This document shows positions 32,643 through 43,632 of a stretch of 64,000 nucleotides of DNA, in pieces. The notes under the pieces are model-generated. The model made no database searches. It was not told the origin of the DNA and saw only the letters and a program-made list of their open reading frames with translations. Location: positions 1-64,000 of the forward strand of contig BAXE01000026.1 in the NCBI GenBank assembly GCA_001310415.1, in the 5' to 3' direction. Numbering within the stretch: position 1 is the first letter of the stretch; each line of letters starts with the position of its first letter. Both the position numbers and the translations under genes were made by a program. The DNA comes from Enterovibrio sp. JCM 19048. GTDB taxonomy: Bacteria; Pseudomonadota; Gammaproteobacteria; Enterobacterales; Vibrionaceae.

Positions 32643-32668
32643 ACAATAATTTTAAAGAGATAGACATC

Positions 32669-33124
32669 ATGGATATTCGTAAAATCAAAAAACTGATTGA
32701 GCTTGTAGAAGAGTCGGGCATTGCTGAGCTGGAAATCTCTGAAGGTGAAGAATCAGTACGCATCAGCCGTGCTATCGCACCTGTAGCTGCACCGGCACAA
32801 GTTTACGCATCTGCACCAGTAGCAGCACCTGCGGCACCTGTTGCAGCAGCACCAGCAGCAGAAGCGCCAGCCGCTGCACCGGTAGAAACTGGTCACAAAG
32901 TCCTGTCTCCAATGGTAGGTACTTTCTACCGTTCTCCAAGCCCAGACGCGAAAGCATTTGTTGAAGTCGGCCAATCAGTCAATGTTGGCGATACCCTGTG
33001 TATCGTTGAAGCGATGAAGATGATGAACCAAATCCAAGCTGACAAAGCGGGTGTGGTAAAAGCTATCTTGTGTGTAGACGGTCAAGCGGTTGAGTTTGAC
33101 GAAGCCCTTGTGATCATCGAGTAA
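32669..33124 (+). CDS. accB: Biotin carboxyl carrier protein of acetyl-CoA carboxylase
   Basis: Carries biotin between biotin carboxylase and carboxyltransferase in the first step of fatty-acid synthesis. It is an intact 151-residue protein with an N-terminal helix domain, an Ala/Pro-rich flexible linker (about residues 35-75), and a C-terminal biotinyl domain. The biotin-attachment lysine lies in EAMKMMNQI. The start is preceded by AAAGAGA. It lies 12 bp before accC. Confidence 0.96.
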   Translation: MDIRKIKKLIELVEESGIAELEISEGEESVRISRAIAPVAAPAQVYASAPVAAPAAPVAAAPAAEAPAAAPVETGHKVLSPMVGTFYRSPSPDAKAFVEVGQSVNVGDTLCIVEAMKMMNQIQADKAGVVKAILCVDGQAVEFDEALVIIE

Positions 33125-33136
33125 TCGAGGACCGTT

Positions 33137-34482
33137 ATGTTAGATAAAATTGTCATCGCTAACCGCGGTGAAATTGCCCTTCGCATCCTGCGCGCGTGTA
33201 AAGAGCTCGGCATCAAAACCGTTGCTGTGCACTCGACTGCAGACCGCGATCTGAAACACGTTCTGTTGGCAGACGAGTCTATCTGTATCGGTCCAGCATC
33301 GAGCGTTGAAAGTTACCTGAATATCCCTCGCATTATCAGTGCAGCGGAAGTCACCGGTGCGGTGGCTATTCACCCTGCTACGGCTTCCTGTCTGAAAACG
33401 CTGATTTTGCTGAGATGGTAGAAAAATCAGGCTTTATCTTTGTTGGCCCTCGCGCAGAAACCATTCGCCTGATGGGTGACAAAGTGTCTGCGATCAGCGC
33501 AATGAAGAAAGCTGGCGTGCCATGTGTACCGGGTTCAGATGGCCCACTGGATAACGATGAAACGAAAAACAAAGCTTTCGCAAAACGCATCGGTTACCCA
33601 GTGATCATCAAAGCATCCGGTGGCGGTGGCGGCCGTGGTATGCGTGTGGTTCGCTCTGAAGCAGAGCTGACTTCAGCGATTGCCATGACCCGCGCAGAAG
33701 CAAAAGCTGCATTCAACAACGACATGGTTTACATGGAGAAATTCCTGGAAAACCCACGTCACGTTGAAGTACAGGTTCTGGCTGACGGCCAGGGCGGTGC
33801 AATCCACTTGGGTGAGCGCGATTGCTCTATGCAGCGTCGTCACCAGAAGGTGGTTGAAGAGGCACCAGCGCCGGGTATTACTGCAGAAATGCGTAAATAC
33901 ATCGGTGAGCGTTGCTGCCGTGCATGTATCGAAATCGGTTACCGCGGTGCGGGTACGTTTGAGTTCCTGTACGAAAACGGTGAGTTCTACTTCATTGAGA
34001 TGAACACCCGTATTCAGGTTGAACACCCAGTGACTGAAATGGTGACCGGCATTGACCTGATCAAAGAGCAGCTGCGCATTGCGGCAGGCCAGCCACTGTC
34101 ATTCACGCAAGATGATATCCAAATCCGCGGTCACGCGATTGAGTGTCGTATCAATGCGGAAGATCCAGAGCGCTTCCTGCCAAGCCCAGGTAAGATCACC
34201 CGCTTCCATGCCCCTGGCGGTATGGGTGTGCGTTGGGAATCCCATGTGTACGCCGGCTATACCGTGCCGCCACACTACGATTCGATGATCGGTAAGCTGA
34301 TCTGTTACGGTGAGAACCGCGATGTGGCCATTGCCCGTATGCGCAATGCACTGAAAGAGATCATTATCGACGGCATCAAAACCAACATTCCTCTTCAGCT
34401 GGAAATCATGAAAGATGAGAACTTCCAGCACGGTGGTGCGAACATCCACTACCTGGAGAAGAAGCTGGGTTTGCATAAATAA
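33137..34482 (+). CDS. accC: Biotin carboxylase subunit of acetyl-CoA carboxylase (frameshifted)
   Basis: An ATP-grasp enzyme that carboxylates the biotin on AccB. It starts at 33137 ([20 protein letters not shown]). The glycine-rich loop [12 protein letters not shown] and the active-site segment [14 protein letters not shown] are visible. One G is missing at about 33377 (intended reading [18 protein letters not shown]). Repaired length is 448 residues, normal. This essential gene cannot really be broken. A terminator follows. Confidence 0.96.
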
Positions 34483-34501
34483 CCCACCTCCTGAATTGGT
34501 C

Positions 34502-34531
34502 AAAGGCTGCGCATGCGCAGCCTTTTCTTTT
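34502..34531 (+). terminator. Terminator of the aroQ-accBC operon
   Basis: AAAGGCTGCGCATGCGCAG is the start of a near-perfect palindromic stem (AAAGGCTGCG / TGCGCAGCCTTT), followed by a T-rich tract. Confidence 0.85.
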
Positions 34532-34653
34532 CCCGCCATTTGCCAATCGCTGTCACTCTCCCGCCACATTTGTCACAATATCCCTCTTTTTTCATACCGT
34601 ATTACTGAGAACAGACACCGTTTTTCGGCATAACTCTGTTTCGGAGGCTTCTT

Positions 34654-34931
34654 ATGAAGACACTTAGCAGCCGGTATCGCCAGGCACACAAGGAAGCCAA
34701 ATGGGCAATTGGGTTGGCTCTCGCTTATTTTGCGTGGTGGTATGGCTCCGCCTATGGGCTGGCACCGGACAACATTGAGCAAGCACCAACACTCTATTTC
34801 GGCTTGCCTCTTTGGTTTTTGATGGCCTGTGTGATTGGCCCGCTTGTTTTTACCCTGCTGTGCGCCTGATGGTGAAATACCTCTACAAGGAGATGCCATT
34901 GGACATTGAGCCGGAGAGTAAGCATGAATAG
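34654..34931 (+). CDS. yhdT: YhdT family membrane protein (DUF997; frameshifted)
   Basis: A small inner-membrane protein that almost always precedes panF; function unknown, perhaps a PanF accessory. It starts at 34654 (MKTLSSRYRQAHKEAKWA), with two hydrophobic helices (WAIGLALAYFAWWYGSAYG and FLMACVIGPLVFTLL). One base is missing at about 34870. The intended C-terminus runs LMVKYLYKEMPLDIEPES and ends at TAG 34929, giving 92 residues. The repaired end overlaps the panF start by 8 bp. Confidence 0.85.
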
Positions 34932-36378
34932 CCAACTTCTGATCCCGATGGCGCTGTATCTGGCGGCCGTGTTTGCGCTTGCGCTCTATTCCCGCAAGCA
35001 GGGTGACCGCAGCGGCGGCTTCCTGAATGAATACCTCCTGGGCAACCGCAGCATGGGTGGCTTTGTGCTGGCAATGACACTGGCCGCGACCTATGCCAGC
35101 GCCAGCTCGTTTATCGGTGGCCCAGGTGCAGCCTACAAAATGGGATTGGGCTGGGTATTGCTGGCGATGATCCAGCTCCCTGCCGCCTGGCTGACCCTCG
35201 GCGTACTGGGCAAAAAGTTTGCCATTGAATCACGCCGCCATAATGCGCTCACCCTCAATGACATGCTCTACGCCCGCTATAAAAACCGTGCTGTGGTGAT
35301 TTTTGCCTCACTGGCGCTGCTGCTGGCCTTTTTCGGCACTATGGTGGTGCAGTTTGTCGGTGGTGCCCGTCTTCTTCAGACTGTCACAGGGCTTTCATAC
35401 ACCCATGGTTTGATGCTGTTCGCCTTTACTGTCGGCCTTTACACCACCATTGGCGGCTTCCGTGCCGTGGTGATGACGGACACGGTACAGGGCATCATGA
35501 TGATTGTCGGCACCATTGCCCTGCTCGTTGGTATCGTCCACGCCGGCGGCAGTGTGGGGGAAATGATCACTAAGCTTCATGACATTGACCCGGCGCTTGT
35601 CTCACCCTATGGCCCGAATAACTTCCTCTCTGAACCCTTTATGCTGAGCTTCTGGGTATTGGTCTGTTTTGGCGTGATTGGCCTACCCCATGCGGCAGTG
35701 CGTTGTATGTCTTACAAATCCAGCGCGTCGCTGCACAAAGGCATGGTGATCAGTACCGCCATGGTGGCGGTGCTGATGCTGGGGATGCACCTGGCAGGGG
35801 CGCTCGGCCGCGCGATTGTGCCGGAAATGGATAACCCGGATCAGATCATGCCAACCCTGATGATGACGGTATTACCGCCTGTGGTGGCCGGTGTGTTTCT
35901 GGCAGGCCCGATGGCAGCCATTATGTCGACCATCGACTCGCAGCTTATCCAGGCTTCTGCAACATTGCTGAAGGATTTGTACCTTAACTACATCAACCCG
36001 AATGCAGCGAAAGCGCCGGACGCAGAAAGCAAACTGCCCAAGCTTTCACTTTGGGTGACCGGTATTTTCTCCCTGCTGGTGTTTGTTGCCGCCACCAACC
36101 CGCCGGACATGATCATCTGGCTCAACCTGCTGGCTTTTGGCGGTATGCAGGCGGTTTTCCTCTGGCCTTTGGTACTCGGCCTTTACTGGAAAAAAGCTAC
36201 CGCAGGCGGCGCACTGGCCTCCATGCTGACCGGCCTTTGCAGCTACGCGGCACTGTCCACCTTCAAACCGGATATGGGCGGTATCCATGCAATTGTCCCA
36301 TCTCTGACAATCAGCCTGCTGGCCTTTCTGCTGGTGAGCAGTTTGCAACACCGCCGGGCACAAACCGCCATCGCATAA
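34924..36378 (+). CDS. panF: Sodium/pantothenate symporter PanF
   Basis: Imports pantothenate, the CoA precursor, with Na+. I choose the ATG at 34924 (MNSQLLIPMALYLAAV), which has GGAG 7 nt upstream, rather than an in-frame start at 34906. That gives 484 residues, as in E. coli. It is intact. Landmarks are GGFLNEYLLGNRSMGGFVLA, SASSFIGGPGAAYKMGLGW and MSTIDSQLIQASATLLKDL. It overlaps yhdT and ends at a clear terminator. Confidence 0.95.
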   Translation: MNSQLLIPMALYLAAVFALALYSRKQGDRSGGFLNEYLLGNRSMGGFVLAMTLAATYASASSFIGGPGAAYKMGLGWVLLAMIQLPAAWLTLGVLGKKFAIESRRHNALTLNDMLYARYKNRAVVIFASLALLLAFFGTMVVQFVGGARLLQTVTGLSYTHGLMLFAFTVGLYTTIGGFRAVVMTDTVQGIMMIVGTIALLVGIVHAGGSVGEMITKLHDIDPALVSPYGPNNFLSEPFMLSFWVLVCFGVIGLPHAAVRCMSYKSSASLHKGMVISTAMVAVLMLGMHLAGALGRAIVPEMDNPDQIMPTLMMTVLPPVVAGVFLAGPMAAIMSTIDSQLIQASATLLKDLYLNYINPNAAKAPDAESKLPKLSLWVTGIFSLLVFVAATNPPDMIIWLNLLAFGGMQAVFLWPLVLGLYWKKATAGGALASMLTGLCSYAALSTFKPDMGGIHAIVPSLTISLLAFLLVSSLQHRRAQTAIA

Positions 36379-36385
36379 TCCTTCC

Positions 36386-36409
36386 GGGCAGCATTCGCTG
36401 CCCTTTTTT
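36386..36409 (+). terminator. Terminator after panF
   Basis: A 7-bp stem GGGCAGC / GCTGCCC with an ATTC loop and six T. Confidence 0.88.
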
Positions 36410-36513
36410 CACCTTTCTTAACCCCTGACCATGCTAAGGCTATGCGGGCTGACTACTTTTTATGCTAGACTCCGCCCCCTTAAATCGTCGTTAAACGAAG
36501 AAGTGAAGAAACC

Positions 36514-37398
36514 ATGCCTTGGATTCAAATCAAACTGAACGCAACCGCAGAAACAGCCGAAGCCATCGGTGATGTGCTGATGGAAGACGCGGGTGCATTG
36601 TCAGTCACTTTCCTTGATGCCAAAGACACCCCAGTGTTCGAGCCAATGCCAGGTGAAACCCGTCTGTGGGGCGAAACCGATATCGTCGCGTTGTATGACG
36701 CAGAAACCGATATGGACGCTGTGGTCGCCATTTTGAAGACCAGCCCACTGCTGGGTGAAGACTTCACCCACAAAATTGAGCAGCTGGAAGACAAAGACTG
36801 GGAACGCGCCTGGATGGATAACTTCAAGCCAATGCGTTTCGGCCAGCGTCTGTGGGTATGCCCAAGCTGGTGTGAAGCCCCAGAGCCAGAAGCGGTGAAC
36901 ATCATGCTTGATCCGGGTCTGGCATTCGGTACCGGTACCCACCCGACCACCGCATTGTGTCTGGAGTGGCTGGACGGTTTGGATCTGGCAGGCAAAACCG
37001 TGATCGATTTTGGTTGTGGTTCAGGCATCCTGTCTCTGGCCGCACTGCTGCTTGGCGCAGAGAAAGTAATTGGTATCGATATCGATCCACAGGCATTGCA
37101 AGCATCAAAAGCCAACGCTGAGCGAAACGGTGTTGCCGATCGCCTTGAGCTTTACCTGCCAAAAGATCAGCCAGCAAACCTGCAGGCAGAAGTGGTGGTT
37201 GCCAACATTCTGGCAGGCCCACTGCGTGAGCTTTCTCCAATCATCAAAAGCCTGATCGCGCCTCAGGGTGTACTGGCGATGTCTGGTGTTTTGGATAGCC
37301 AGGCCGAGTCTGTCGCGGATTGCTACCGCGATGAACTGACGGTAGATGCCATTACCGAGAAAGAAGAATGGTGTCGTATCACCGCGCACAGAGCGTAA
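36514..37398 (+). CDS. prmA: Ribosomal protein L11 methyltransferase
   Basis: Methylates ribosomal protein L11 using S-adenosylmethionine. It is an intact 294-residue protein with an N-terminal substrate-recognition domain starting [10 protein letters not shown] and a C-terminal Rossmann methyltransferase domain. The SAM motif is [19 protein letters not shown], and the catalytic-loop segment [10 protein letters not shown] is present. [16 protein letters not shown] precedes the SAM motif. Its own promoter probably lies in the 36410-36513 gap. Confidence 0.95.
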   Translation: MPWIQIKLNATAETAEAIGDVLMEDAGALSVTFLDAKDTPVFEPMPGETRLWGETDIVALYDAETDMDAVVAILKTSPLLGEDFTHKIEQLEDKDWERAWMDNFKPMRFGQRLWVCPSWCEAPEPEAVNIMLDPGLAFGTGTHPTTALCLEWLDGLDLAGKTVIDFGCGSGILSLAALLLGAEKVIGIDIDPQALQASKANAERNGVADRLELYLPKDQPANLQAEVVVANILAGPLRELSPIIKSLIAPQGVLAMSGVLDSQAESVADCYRDELTVDAITEKEEWCRITAHRA

Positions 37399-37545
37399 CC
37401 CAGCGATAAATGGACATTTTTTGTACTAAAAAATTGAAATAGCTGGCTTTTTGAAAAATCAAGACAAAACGCTCAAATATTGGCCTTTTCAGCGTGGGAA
37501 AAAATGCGTAAAATGCGCGCCCTTGCTGACATAGAAGGTATTCCC

Positions 37546-38511
37546 TTGCAAATCGGACCATACAAACTGGAAAACAACCTCATCGTGGCACCTATGGCAG
37601 GTGTGACTGACAGGCCCTTCCGCGAACTCTGTTTGCGTTATGGGGCAGGCATGGCGGTCAGCGAGATGATGTCTTCCAATCCGGCGATGTGGCGCACCGC
37701 CAAGTCGATGAACCGGATGGTTCACCTTGATGAAAAGGGGATCCGTTCTGTACAGATCGCCGGCGCTGAACCGGCCCTGATGGCAGATGCCGCACGCTTT
37801 TGTGTTGAGAACGGCGCACAAGTCGTCGATATCAACATGGGCTGCCCGGTAAAAAAGGTCAATAAGAAACTGGCTGGCTCAGCCTTGCTGACCCGACCGG
37901 ATATCATTGAGCAAATCCTGAAAGCAGTGGTTTCTGCGGTGGACGTTCCTGTCACCCTGAAAACCCGGACAGGCTGGGATCCGGACAACAAAAACTGTGT
38001 CCATATCGCCAAACTGGCCGAAGACTGCGGCATTCAGGCACTGGCCCTTCACGGCCGCACCCGTGCCTGCATGTATAAAGGGGAAGCTGAGTACGACAGC
38101 ATTAAAGCGGTTAAAGAAGCAATTTCGATCCCGGTGATTGCCAACGGGGATATCGATTCGCCTCAGAAAGCCAAATTCGTGCTTGATTACACTGGCGCTG
38201 ATGCCTTGATGATTGGCCGCCCTGCACAAGGGCGTCCGTGGATTTTCCGCGAAATCCAACACTACCTCGAAACGGGCGACGTTTTAGCGATGCCGCCACA
38301 GGAAGAGGTCAAAACTATTTTGTTGGGTCATGTTCAGGAGCTTCATCAGTTTTATGGTGAGCTTAAAGGGCTGCGTATCGCGCGCAAGCACGTGGGCTGG
38401 TACCTGAAAGAACATGACCAAATTGGCGATTTTCGCCAGGCTTTCAACGCAATCGAAGACGCTCACGAGCAGATCGATGCGCTGCAAGATTACTTCGAAA
38501 ACGTTGCATAA
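37546..38511 (+). CDS. dusB: tRNA-dihydrouridine synthase B
   Basis: A flavoprotein that reduces specific uridines in tRNA. The frame is open from 37480. The TTG at 37546 has AGAAGG 7 nt upstream and gives [16 protein letters not shown] and 321 residues, exactly the E. coli length, so I choose it. The catalytic cysteine lies in [22 protein letters not shown]-binding landmarks are [15 protein letters not shown] and IANGDIDSP. It is intact. It is cotranscribed with fis (22-bp gap), the classical dusB-fis operon. Confidence 0.94.
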   Translation: MQIGPYKLENNLIVAPMAGVTDRPFRELCLRYGAGMAVSEMMSSNPAMWRTAKSMNRMVHLDEKGIRSVQIAGAEPALMADAARFCVENGAQVVDINMGCPVKKVNKKLAGSALLTRPDIIEQILKAVVSAVDVPVTLKTRTGWDPDNKNCVHIAKLAEDCGIQALALHGRTRACMYKGEAEYDSIKAVKEAISIPVIANGDIDSPQKAKFVLDYTGADALMIGRPAQGRPWIFREIQHYLETGDVLAMPPQEEVKTILLGHVQELHQFYGELKGLRIARKHVGWYLKEHDQIGDFRQAFNAIEDAHEQIDALQDYFENVA

Positions 38512-38533
38512 ATACGAGAAGAGCTGACAGAGT

Positions 38534-38830
38534 ATGTTCGAACAAAACCTGACTTCAGAAGCATTGACAGTGACTACTGTGACTTCACAAGATCAAATCA
38601 CCCAGAAGCCACTGCGTGACTCAGTAAAAGCCTCCCTGAAAAACTACCTAGCGCAGTTGAATGGCCAGGAAGTCAATGACCTGTACGAGCTGGTACTGGC
38701 AGAAGTTGAGCAGCCACTGCTGGACACCATCATGCAATACACCCGCGGTAACCAAACCCGCGCTGCAACCATGATGGGTATCAACCGTGGTACTCTGCGC
38801 AAGAAACTGAAAAAGTACGGCATGAACTAA
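38534..38830 (+). CDS. fis: DNA-binding protein Fis
   Basis: A nucleoid protein that bends DNA and activates rRNA promoters in early growth. The protein is 98 residues and intact. The C-terminal half is essentially identical to E. coli Fis, including the HTH segment [18 protein letters not shown]. The N-terminal beta-hairpin arm needed for recombination stimulation is present. It follows dusB. Confidence 0.97.
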   Translation: MFEQNLTSEALTVTTVTSQDQITQKPLRDSVKASLKNYLAQLNGQEVNDLYELVLAEVEQPLLDTIMQYTRGNQTRAATMMGINRGTLRKKLKKYGMN

Positions 38831-38853
38831 TCATCCGAACTTAAGTTTCTGTC

Positions 38854-38890
38854 AAAAAAGGCAAATCATCTCCGGTGGTTTGCCTTTTTT
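38854..38890 (+). terminator. Terminator after fis
   Basis: AAAAAAGGCAAA pairs with TTTGCCTTTTTT around a 13-nt loop. It lies 24 bp past the fis stop and may also act on transcription from the right. Confidence 0.85.
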
Positions 38891-38948
38891 GCGTTTTATG
38901 TACACAGGTTCACTGGCTACAAGGTTCGTGGTAAACGTCCAGAAACGC

Positions 38949-38973
38949 AAAAAGCGCCCTCGGGCGCTTTTTT
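38949..38973 (-). terminator. Terminator of ppnP
   Basis: AAAAAGCGCCC / GGGCGCTTTTT with a one-base to three-base loop lies 16 bp past the ppnP stop. It is symmetrical, so it would work on both strands. Confidence 0.85.
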
Positions 38974-38988
38974 CATATCAGGAGGCGA

Positions 38989-39266
38989 TTACAGGTATTC
39001 GCACAGGTAGGCAGTGGTTTGCTCTACTTTGACCTGGAAGGAAGATTCCCCAGGCACTTCAAAGTCATCACCGGCACCAAAGGTTTCCCAATCGATGTGC
39101 CGGGGCGCTTCACCGTCAGTTCCCCTTTGATCACTTTCATGCGCTCTGGCGCTGCAGTACCAAACGTGTATTCGCCTGCTTCCATCACGCCTACGCTGAC
39201 AGGGCCTTTGTTTTCAAAGCCGATCGACTTAACGTTACCGTCGAAGTATTCATTAATTTTAAGCAT
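38989..39266 (-). CDS. ppnP: Pyrimidine/purine nucleoside phosphorylase PpnP (frameshifted)
   Basis: A small cupin-fold enzyme (DUF1255) that phosphorolyses several nucleosides. It starts at 39266 ([19 protein letters not shown]), then [18 protein letters not shown]. One A is missing at about 39105 (intended reading [19 protein letters not shown]). The repaired frame ends [10 protein letters not shown] at 38989-38991, total 92 residues, close to E. coli YaiE/PpnP. Confidence 0.9.
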
Positions 39267-39333
39267 CTTTGTCCTTTTTCTTTCAACTACCACGCTCACC
39301 GGACGCCAACTCACTGGTTTTACGGACTTATTC

Positions 39334-39486
39334 TTGGATGCGTGTTTTCCTTTCGATGCTTCTGACGCTATCACACTCTTATCACGTTCCCAACTACTAT
39401 TTTCCGCGGTTGTGGTCGTCTCAACTCTCGGCATCGTATACCACTATTTGTACATGGCGCAGTATCAGATTGTGCCAGACTCTTAG
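39334..39486 (+). CDS. Possible small membrane protein
   Basis: The frame from a TTG at 39334 to TAG 39484 ends with a convincing hydrophobic helix, [20 protein letters not shown], followed by a short polar tail. No good ribosome-binding site is visible, and an ATG at 39339 lies in another frame. Given the indel rate here the true start may lie in that frame. The stop is 34 bp before tpx. I do not recognise the family and the call is weak. Confidence 0.3.
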   Translation: MDACFPFDASDAITLLSRSQLLFSAVVVVSTLGIVYHYLYMAQYQIVPDS

Positions 39487-39520
39487 GTGACCATATTCAT
39501 TCCAGACAAGGAGAGCTCAC

Positions 39521-40024
39521 ATGTCACAGACTCATTTTCAAGGGGAACCGGTTCCTCTCGTTGGCAATCTGCCAAAGGTAGGCGATCACGCACCGGACTT
39601 TTCACTGACCAAAGCAGACCTCTCTGACGTCTCCCTCGCCGATTTCCGCGGCCGAAAGCTGGTGTTGAATATTTTCCCCAGCATCGACACCCCTACCTGT
39701 GCCGCAAGTACCCGGGCGTTTAATGAAAAAGCCAGCTTGCTGCCCAATACCCAAGTGGTGTGTGTATCGGCAGATTTGCCTTTTGCCGCCAGCCGATTCT
39801 GCGAAGTGGAAGGCTTGAAAAACGTCATGCATGCTTCAACCTTCCGCGATCCTTCATTCCTGCGAGACTACGGCGTGGCGATTGCTGAGGGGCCACTGGT
39901 GGGTTTGGCCGCCCGTGCTGTGGTGGGCATAGATGAAGATGGCGTCGTTCTGCACGTTGAACTGGTTAACGAACTGACCAACGAGCCGGATTACAACGCC
40001 GTGATTGCCGAACTGGCACGATAA
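39521..40024 (+). CDS. tpx: Thiol peroxidase (atypical 2-Cys peroxiredoxin)
   Basis: Reduces hydroperoxides using thioredoxin. The intact 167-residue protein starts MSQTHFQGEPVPLVGNLP after AAGGAGAG. The peroxidatic cysteine lies in SIDTPTCAASTR and the resolving cysteine in AASRFCEVEGLKN, the usual Tpx spacing. It converges on zntR. Confidence 0.95.
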   Translation: MSQTHFQGEPVPLVGNLPKVGDHAPDFSLTKADLSDVSLADFRGRKLVLNIFPSIDTPTCAASTRAFNEKASLLPNTQVVCVSADLPFAASRFCEVEGLKNVMHASTFRDPSFLRDYGVAIAEGPLVGLAARAVVGIDEDGVVLHVELVNELTNEPDYNAVIAELAR

Positions 40025-40045
40025 AAAACGTAAAGGGGAGATGGC

Positions 40046-40465
40046 TTAGTCTTCCCTTTCTGATGCCAGCGCTTCCAGGATAGAGCAGTGACTGGCATCA
40101 TCATCCACATGACCGCAACAGGCATCGTTGATCTTTTTCAGCGCGACACGAATACGGGAAAGCTCGGCAATCTTCTCGTCAATTTCATCCAGTTTCTTCT
40201 GGGTGATCCCTTTTACCTCCGCACAGCTGTGTTGACTCGCTTCTAGGCGGATCTCAAGCAGCTCCTGAATTTCTTCCAGTGTCAGTCCGATCCGCTTCCC
40301 TTTCATAATGAAATGCACGCGGGACACCGCGTCACTGTCATAGAGACGGTAACCACTGTCACTGCGTGAGGCCGGGGTCAGCAAGCCCACTTTTTCATAA
40401 AAGCGCAGCGTATCCCCTGAAACACCGGAGAGTTTGGCCAGTTGTCCTATCTGTAACATCTTCAT
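40046..40465 (-). CDS. zntR: MerR-family zinc-responsive regulator ZntR
   Basis: A DNA-distorting activator of zinc export. The 139-residue protein has an N-terminal HTH (IGQLAKLSGVSGDTLRFYEK), a dimerisation helix, and the ZntR metal ligands: a cysteine in QHSCAEVKG and the C-terminal CC plus HC pair in NDACCGHVDDDASHC. This pattern points to zinc rather than copper or mercury sensing. The likely target, a zinc-exporting P-type ATPase, is not in the window. Confidence 0.9.
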   Translation of the reverse strand: MKMLQIGQLAKLSGVSGDTLRFYEKVGLLTPASRSDSGYRLYDSDAVSRVHFIMKGKRIGLTLEEIQELLEIRLEASQHSCAEVKGITQKKLDEIDEKIAELSRIRVALKKINDACCGHVDDDASHCSILEALASERED

Positions 40466-40645
40466 TTGTTCACCGTTACGCCGTTTTGTGACAAAACCAC
40501 AAAAGCAATCGATTGCGTCAATAATTTAGGTTAGAATATGCGCCAATTCAATCAAGGCTTCGCCGTGTCGGGTATTTGGCAAAGCAGCCCTCACTGCGGC
40601 GGTTTTGCCAAATATCCTATCCCCACAGTTAAAGAGATGGTAGCA

Positions 40646-42236
40646 ATGGAAAACGCTCGTCCTATTCGTCGCGCATTGATTAGCGTATCTGACAAAACCG
40701 GCATTGTAGAATTTGCCAAAGCTCTCGCAGAAAAAGGTGTCGATATCCTGTCGACTGGCGGTACCGCTCGCCTGCTGGCGGAGCAGGGTCTGGCCGTGAC
40801 AGAAGTGTCTGACTACACCGGTTTTCCAGAGATGATGGATGGGCGCGTAAAGACCCTGCACCCGAAAATACACGGTGGCATTCTCGGCCGTCGTGATACT
40901 GACGATGCCATCATGAGCGAACACGATATCTCCCCGATTGACATGGTTGTCGTCAACCTGTACCCATTCGCGGAAACAGTGGCAAAAGAAGGCTGTACGC
41001 TGGAAGATGCGGTGGAAAACATCGATATCGGTGGCCCAACCATGGTGCGCTCTGCCGCGAAAAACCACAAAGATGTCACCATCGTGGTGAATGCCTCTGA
41101 CTACGGCCGCGTACTGGCGGAAATGGATGCCAACAACGGTTCACTCACACTGCAAACCCGTTTTGATCTGGCCATCTCTGCATTTGAACATACTGCCGCG
41201 TACGACGGCATGATCGCCAACTACTTCGGTACCATGGTGCGTCTTACGGCGACAACAAAGAAGGCGATGAGGAGTCGACATTCCCGCGCACCTTCAACCA
41301 GCAGTTCATCAAAAAGCAAGACATGCGCTACGGCGAAAACAGTCACCAGGCAGCGGCTTTCTACACCGAAGCCAACCCGCTGGAAGCGTCTGTTTCCACT
41401 GCAACCCAGCTTCAGGGCAAGGCGCTGTCTTACAACAACATCGCCGATACCGATGCCGCCCTTGAGTGCGTGAAAGAGTTCATCGAGCCTGCGTGTGTGA
41501 TTGTTAAACACGCTAACCCATGTGGTGTGGCGCTGGGTGAGAATATTCTGGAAGCGTATGACCGCGCCTACAAGACCGACCCAACCTCTGCGTTTGGTGG
41601 CATCATCGCGTTTAACCGTGAACTGGATGCACCAACAGCACAAGCCATCGTTGACCGTCAGTTCGTCGAAGTCATCATTGCGCCAAGCGTGTCTGATGCG
41701 GCTGCAGAAGTGGTCAGCGCGAAGAAAAATGTCCGCCTGCTGGTTTGTGGCGAGTGGAGCACCAAAACCACCGGCTTTGATGTGAAGCGCGTGAATGGCG
41801 GCCTGCTGGTTCAAGATCGCGACCAGGGTATGGTGTCCCTGGATGACCTGAAAGTGGTTTCCAAGCGCCAACCATCGGCCGAAGAGCTGCGTGATGCCCT
41901 GTTCTGCTGGAAAGTGGCGAAATACGTGAAATCCAACGCCATTGTCTACGCCAAAGGAACATGACCATCGGTGTGGGCGCAGGCCAGATGAGCCGTGTGT
42001 ACTCAGCGAAAATCGCCGGTATCAAAGCCGCTGACGAGAACCTTGAGGTGGCAGGCAGCGTGATGGCGTCGGATGCTTTCTTCCCATTCCGCGACGGTAT
42101 CGATGCTGCTGCAGAAGCCGGTATTACCTGCGTTATCCAGCCAGGCGGCTCAATGCGTGACGACGAAGTGATCGCCGCCGCTGACGAGCACGGCATGGCA
42201 ATGGTCTTCACCGGCATGCGCCACTTCCGCCACTAA
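40646..42236 (+). CDS. purH: Bifunctional AICAR transformylase / IMP cyclohydrolase (two frameshifts)
   Basis: Performs the last two steps of IMP synthesis. I choose the ATG at 40646 ([19 protein letters not shown]), matching the family start; an ATG at 40637 is also in frame. The N-terminal cyclohydrolase domain is followed by the transformylase domain with the motif [12 protein letters not shown]. One base is missing at about 41240 (intended [14 protein letters not shown]) and one at about 41957 (intended [18 protein letters not shown]). Repaired length is 530 residues. It precedes purD. Confidence 0.95.
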
Positions 42237-42288
42237 GCATTTTTCACAGCCCAGCGTCACTCTGGCTGATTTGATTGAAGGATTGAAA

Positions 42289-43576
42289 ATGGACGTATTG
42301 GTTATTGGTAATGGTGGCCGTGAGCACGCTCTGGCTGGAAAGCAGCGCAGTCACCAAAAGTGAACAAGGTGTTTGTTGCTCCAGGCAACGCGGGCACTGC
42401 GTTGGAACCGGCACTGGAAAACGTGGCCATCGGTGTGGAAGATATTGCTGCACTGGTAGCATTTGCTAAGGAAAAAAGCATCGGCCTGACCATAGTAGGC
42501 CCGGAAGCGCCGCTGGTAATTGGTGTAGTTGACGCTTTCCGCGAAGCTGGCCTGCCTATCTTTGGCCCAACCGCAGCAGCCGCGCAACTGGAAGGTTCAA
42601 AAGCGTTTACCAAAGACTTCCTTGCCCGCCACCAAATCCCAACAGCGGAATACCAGAACTTCACCGAAATTGAGCCAGCACTGGCTTATGTGCGCGAAAA
42701 AGGCGCTCCAATCGTGGTGAAAGCGGACGGTCTGGCTGCCGGTAAAGGCGTTATCGTGGCCATGACGCTTGAAGAAGCGGAAAACGCGATTCGCGACATG
42801 CTGGCAGGCAATGCCTTTGGCGATGCTGGCAGCCGGGTGGTAATTGAAGAGTTCCTCGACGGTGAAGAGGCGAGCTTTATCGTCATGGTCGATGGTGAAA
42901 ACATTCTGCCAATGGCCACCAGCCAGGATCACAAGCGCGTTGGTAACGGCGATACCGGCCCGAATACCGGCGGCATGGGCGCGTACAGCCCGGCACCTGT
43001 GGTGACACCGCAAATCCACGACCGCGTGATGAACGAGGTGATTTTCCCCACCGTGCGCGGCATGGCGGCCGAGGGTAACCCTTACACCGGCTTTCTGTAC
43101 GCTGGTCTGATGGTCATGGCCGATGGCACACCGAAAGTGATTGAGTACAACTGCCGCTTTGGCGACCCGGAAACCCAGCCAATCATGTTGCGCCTGCAAT
43201 CTGCCTGGTTGAACTGTGTGAAGCTGCGGTAGCGGGTAAGCTGGATACCGTAGAATCCAAATGGGATCCACGCGCCTCTATTGGTGTCGTGCTGGCTGCA
43301 GGTGGCTACCCGGCGTTTTACAACAAAGGTGATGTCATCTCCGGCCTTCCAACGGCAGAGCTGGACGCGGCGAAAGTGTTCCATGCCGGTACAGCTGAAA
43401 AAGACGGTAACGTGGTGACGGCGGGTGGGCGCGTACTTTGCGCCACTGCGCTGGGTAACACGGTTTCAGAAGCACAGAAGCGTGCCTATGAGCTTGCGTC
43501 ACAAATCAGCTGGGATGGCATGTTCCACCGTGATGACATTGGCTACCGCGCCATTGCACGCGAGGAAAAGCAGTAA
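42289..43576 (+). CDS. purD: Phosphoribosylamine-glycine ligase (two frameshifts)
   Basis: An ATP-grasp enzyme of early purine synthesis. It starts at 42289 ([16 protein letters not shown]). The ATP-grasp core has [17 protein letters not shown] and [16 protein letters not shown]. One base is missing at about 42336 (intended [16 protein letters not shown]) and one at about 43205 (intended [18 protein letters not shown]). Repaired length is 429 residues, the E. coli length. It follows purH by 52 bp, the usual purHD operon, and ends at a strong terminator. Confidence 0.95.
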
Positions 43577-43596
43577 TTACATATTGCATGGAAAGG

Positions 43597-43624
43597 AAAA
43601 ACGCGCCAGCGGGCGCGTTTTTTA
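43597..43624 (+). terminator. Terminator after purD
   Basis: AAAAACGCGCC / GGCGCGTTTTTT stem with an AGCG loop, 20 bp past the purD stop. Confidence 0.88.
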
Positions 43625-43632
43625 ATGGTTTG

